Source of the DNA: Myxococcales bacterium | GTDB taxonomy: Bacteria; Myxococcota_A; Polyangia; Palsa-1104 | DNA length: 64,000 bases | Direction: 5' to 3' | Assembly: GCA_028287105.1 (NCBI GenBank) | Contig: JAQBQH010000266.1 | Location: 1 to 64,000 of the forward strand | Shown here: piece after piece, positions 63,158 to 64,000 of the stretch | Layout of the letters: each line of letters opens with the position of its first letter | How positions within the stretch are numbered: position 1 is the first letter of the stretch | Notes under the pieces: model-generated | The model's database searches: none | Seen by the model: only the letters and a program-made list of their open reading frames with translations | What the model was told of the DNA's origin: nothing | Program-made: the position numbers and the translations under genes

Positions 63158-63209
63158 CCTCTATTGTGAGGGGAGCCAGCGCCCGGCGCAACAGCGAGAG
63201 ATCGGTGAT

Positions 63210-63701
63210 TCAGGCGGCGGCTGGCGTCGAAAGATACTTTTCGAGCTCCAACGGAGCGAAGATCTCGCTCTTGTTGGAGGCATCGAGGAACAAGAGGTAA
63301 GCAGCTACCTCTGGCTTGTCATGCTGCTCGAACAGTTTCTTGCCGGCCTCCAGGAGCTTTTCGGGCGGCGACGTCTGCATGAAGTCAGCGTCGGTAAGCC
63401 CGTCCTCGTGTGCGATGTCGAGGGCGCTCAAGAACTGCCCCAGCATGGGCCGGCGCGTGCGGGTGAGCCACTCGAACAGGAGGGTGGCGGCCGTGGTCGC
63501 AGCGGGTTTGTCGACGACCATGCGCCAGATACGGTTGGCCCAGTCGTCGTTCCGCTTGCGGGTGGAGGTGTGGCTGGCGAGGCGGTTGGTCGGAATCTTC
63601 GCCTCGCGCAGCACCTTTTTCATCGCCTCGGCCGTGAGCTCCAAGAAGATGCTTTTCGTCTTTTGCTCGCCGAGCCGGCGGCAGATCTCTTCGGGCGACA
63701 T
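63210..63701 (-). CDS. Unknown helical protein
   Basis: 163 residues, ATG 63701. No family recognised. Helical, with basic and aromatic patches (KRNDDWANRIWRMVVDKPAATTAATLLFEWLTRTRRPMLGQFLSALDIAHEDGLTDADFM) and a C-terminal segment KLFEQHDKPEVAAYLLFLDASNKSEIFAPLELEKYL. It lies between dacB and the DNA methyltransferase on the same strand, 36 bases from the latter, so it may be a small partner of the methyltransferase or an independent gene. Confidence 0.5.
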   Translation of the reverse strand: MSPEEICRRLGEQKTKSIFLELTAEAMKKVLREAKIPTNRLASHTSTRKRNDDWANRIWRMVVDKPAATTAATLLFEWLTRTRRPMLGQFLSALDIAHEDGLTDADFMQTSPPEKLLEAGKKLFEQHDKPEVAAYLLFLDASNKSEIFAPLELEKYLSTPAAA

Positions 63702-63737
63702 GCGGTCTCCGCTTATACCGGCCGCAATGGCCAGGCG

Positions 63738-64000
63738 TCAACGCAGCTTGCGTCGTTGGGCGCGACGGCGGGATTCGGCGCGGTCGGCCGTGGCGGCGCT
63801 GACCCCGATGGACAGGCGGTCGATGATGACGGACTGAAACCCGGGATCGATCTCGCAGCCGAGCCAGCGCCGGGCGAGCGCCTCGCAAGCGACGTAGGTG
63901 GTGCCGGAGCCGCCAAAGGGATCGACGACCAGTTCCCCCGGGCGAGTGGCGGCAGCGACGAGCCGGCGCACCAGCTCGAGGGGCTTTTGTGTCGGATGCG
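63738..64000 (-). CDS. DNA methyltransferase, C-terminal part (partial)
   Basis: The gene continues beyond the right edge; 86 residues are visible. Starts within HPTQKPLELVRRLVAAA and continues with VVDPFGGSGTTYVACEALARRWLGCEIDP, the HPTQKP and motif I (FxGxG) block shared by N4-cytosine/N6-adenine methyltransferases of the beta class. It ends with a basic tail (RAESRRRAQRRKLR). The target recognition part lies outside the window, so specificity and any restriction partner cannot be judged. Confidence 0.9.
   Translation of the reverse strand, partial: HPTQKPLELVRRLVAAATRPGELVVDPFGGSGTTYVACEALARRWLGCEIDPGFQSVIIDRLSIGVSAATADRAESRRRAQRRKLR

Overview
The window is a high-GC, gene-dense chromosomal stretch of a Gram-negative bacterium, most likely a member of the Myxococcota or a close deltaproteobacterial relative. 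The evidence is a subtilase with a MYXO-CTERM-like tail, an OmpA protein with thrombospondin type 3 repeats, many lipoproteins, FHA/TPR and PASTA proteins, FadL-type porins, GTG starts and ATGA/GTGA gene overlaps. No rRNA, tRNA, insertion sequence, prophage or CRISPR array was seen, so most of it reads as core genome.

Layout. 0-2 kb: end of ftsE, ftsX and a degenerate LytM (EnvC-like) activator, a cell-division cell-wall hydrolysis module. 2-12.8 kb: outer-membrane protein, S41 protease, FHA-TPR protein, a two-gene DUF4331 set with a TPR lipoprotein, TIM-barrel protein, OmpA-TSP3 protein and an esterase. 12.9-14.8 kb: a GST / WYL regulator / VOC operon behind two identical palindromes. 14.8-18.4 kb: HtrA protease, small membrane protein, an orphan IorA-like protein and a Cys-rich small protein. 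18.5-22.4 kb: hslO, psuG, an RluA pseudouridine synthase and a secreted protein.

22.6-30.9 kb: a hairpin-rich leader, then comM, a small helical protein, recA and a nitrilase-fold protein lacking its triad, followed by two alkaline-phosphatase-superfamily proteins. 30.9-40.4 kb: FKBP isomerase, serS, AddA- and AddB-like helicase-nucleases and a TPR protein. 40.4-47.3 kb: HEAT protein, HU/IHF protein, compact PPDK/rifampin-phosphotransferase-like protein, PASTA protein, 3D-domain protein and small unknowns. 47.3-53.8 kb: HD protein, two sister metallo-beta-lactamase-fold proteins, a lipoprotein, two FadL-like porins and dtd. 53.8-59.1 kb: subtilase, Cys-rich lipoprotein, DppB/DppC-like permeases and two mini-lipoproteins. 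59.1-64 kb: creatininase and nitrilase genes, a second copy of the hairpin-rich leader before an unknown gene, DacB, an unknown gene and the end of a DNA methyltransferase.

The most notable signal is the repeated leader. About 109 bases directly upstream of comM-recA reappear, ungapped and about 70% identical by hand count, upstream of an unknown gene divergent from a nitrilase gene. It contains a 38-base core with 34 matches and three successive hairpins, some kept by compensating changes. Other structured signals are the twin operators of the GST-WYL-VOC operon and two tandem duplications that each span a stop codon.
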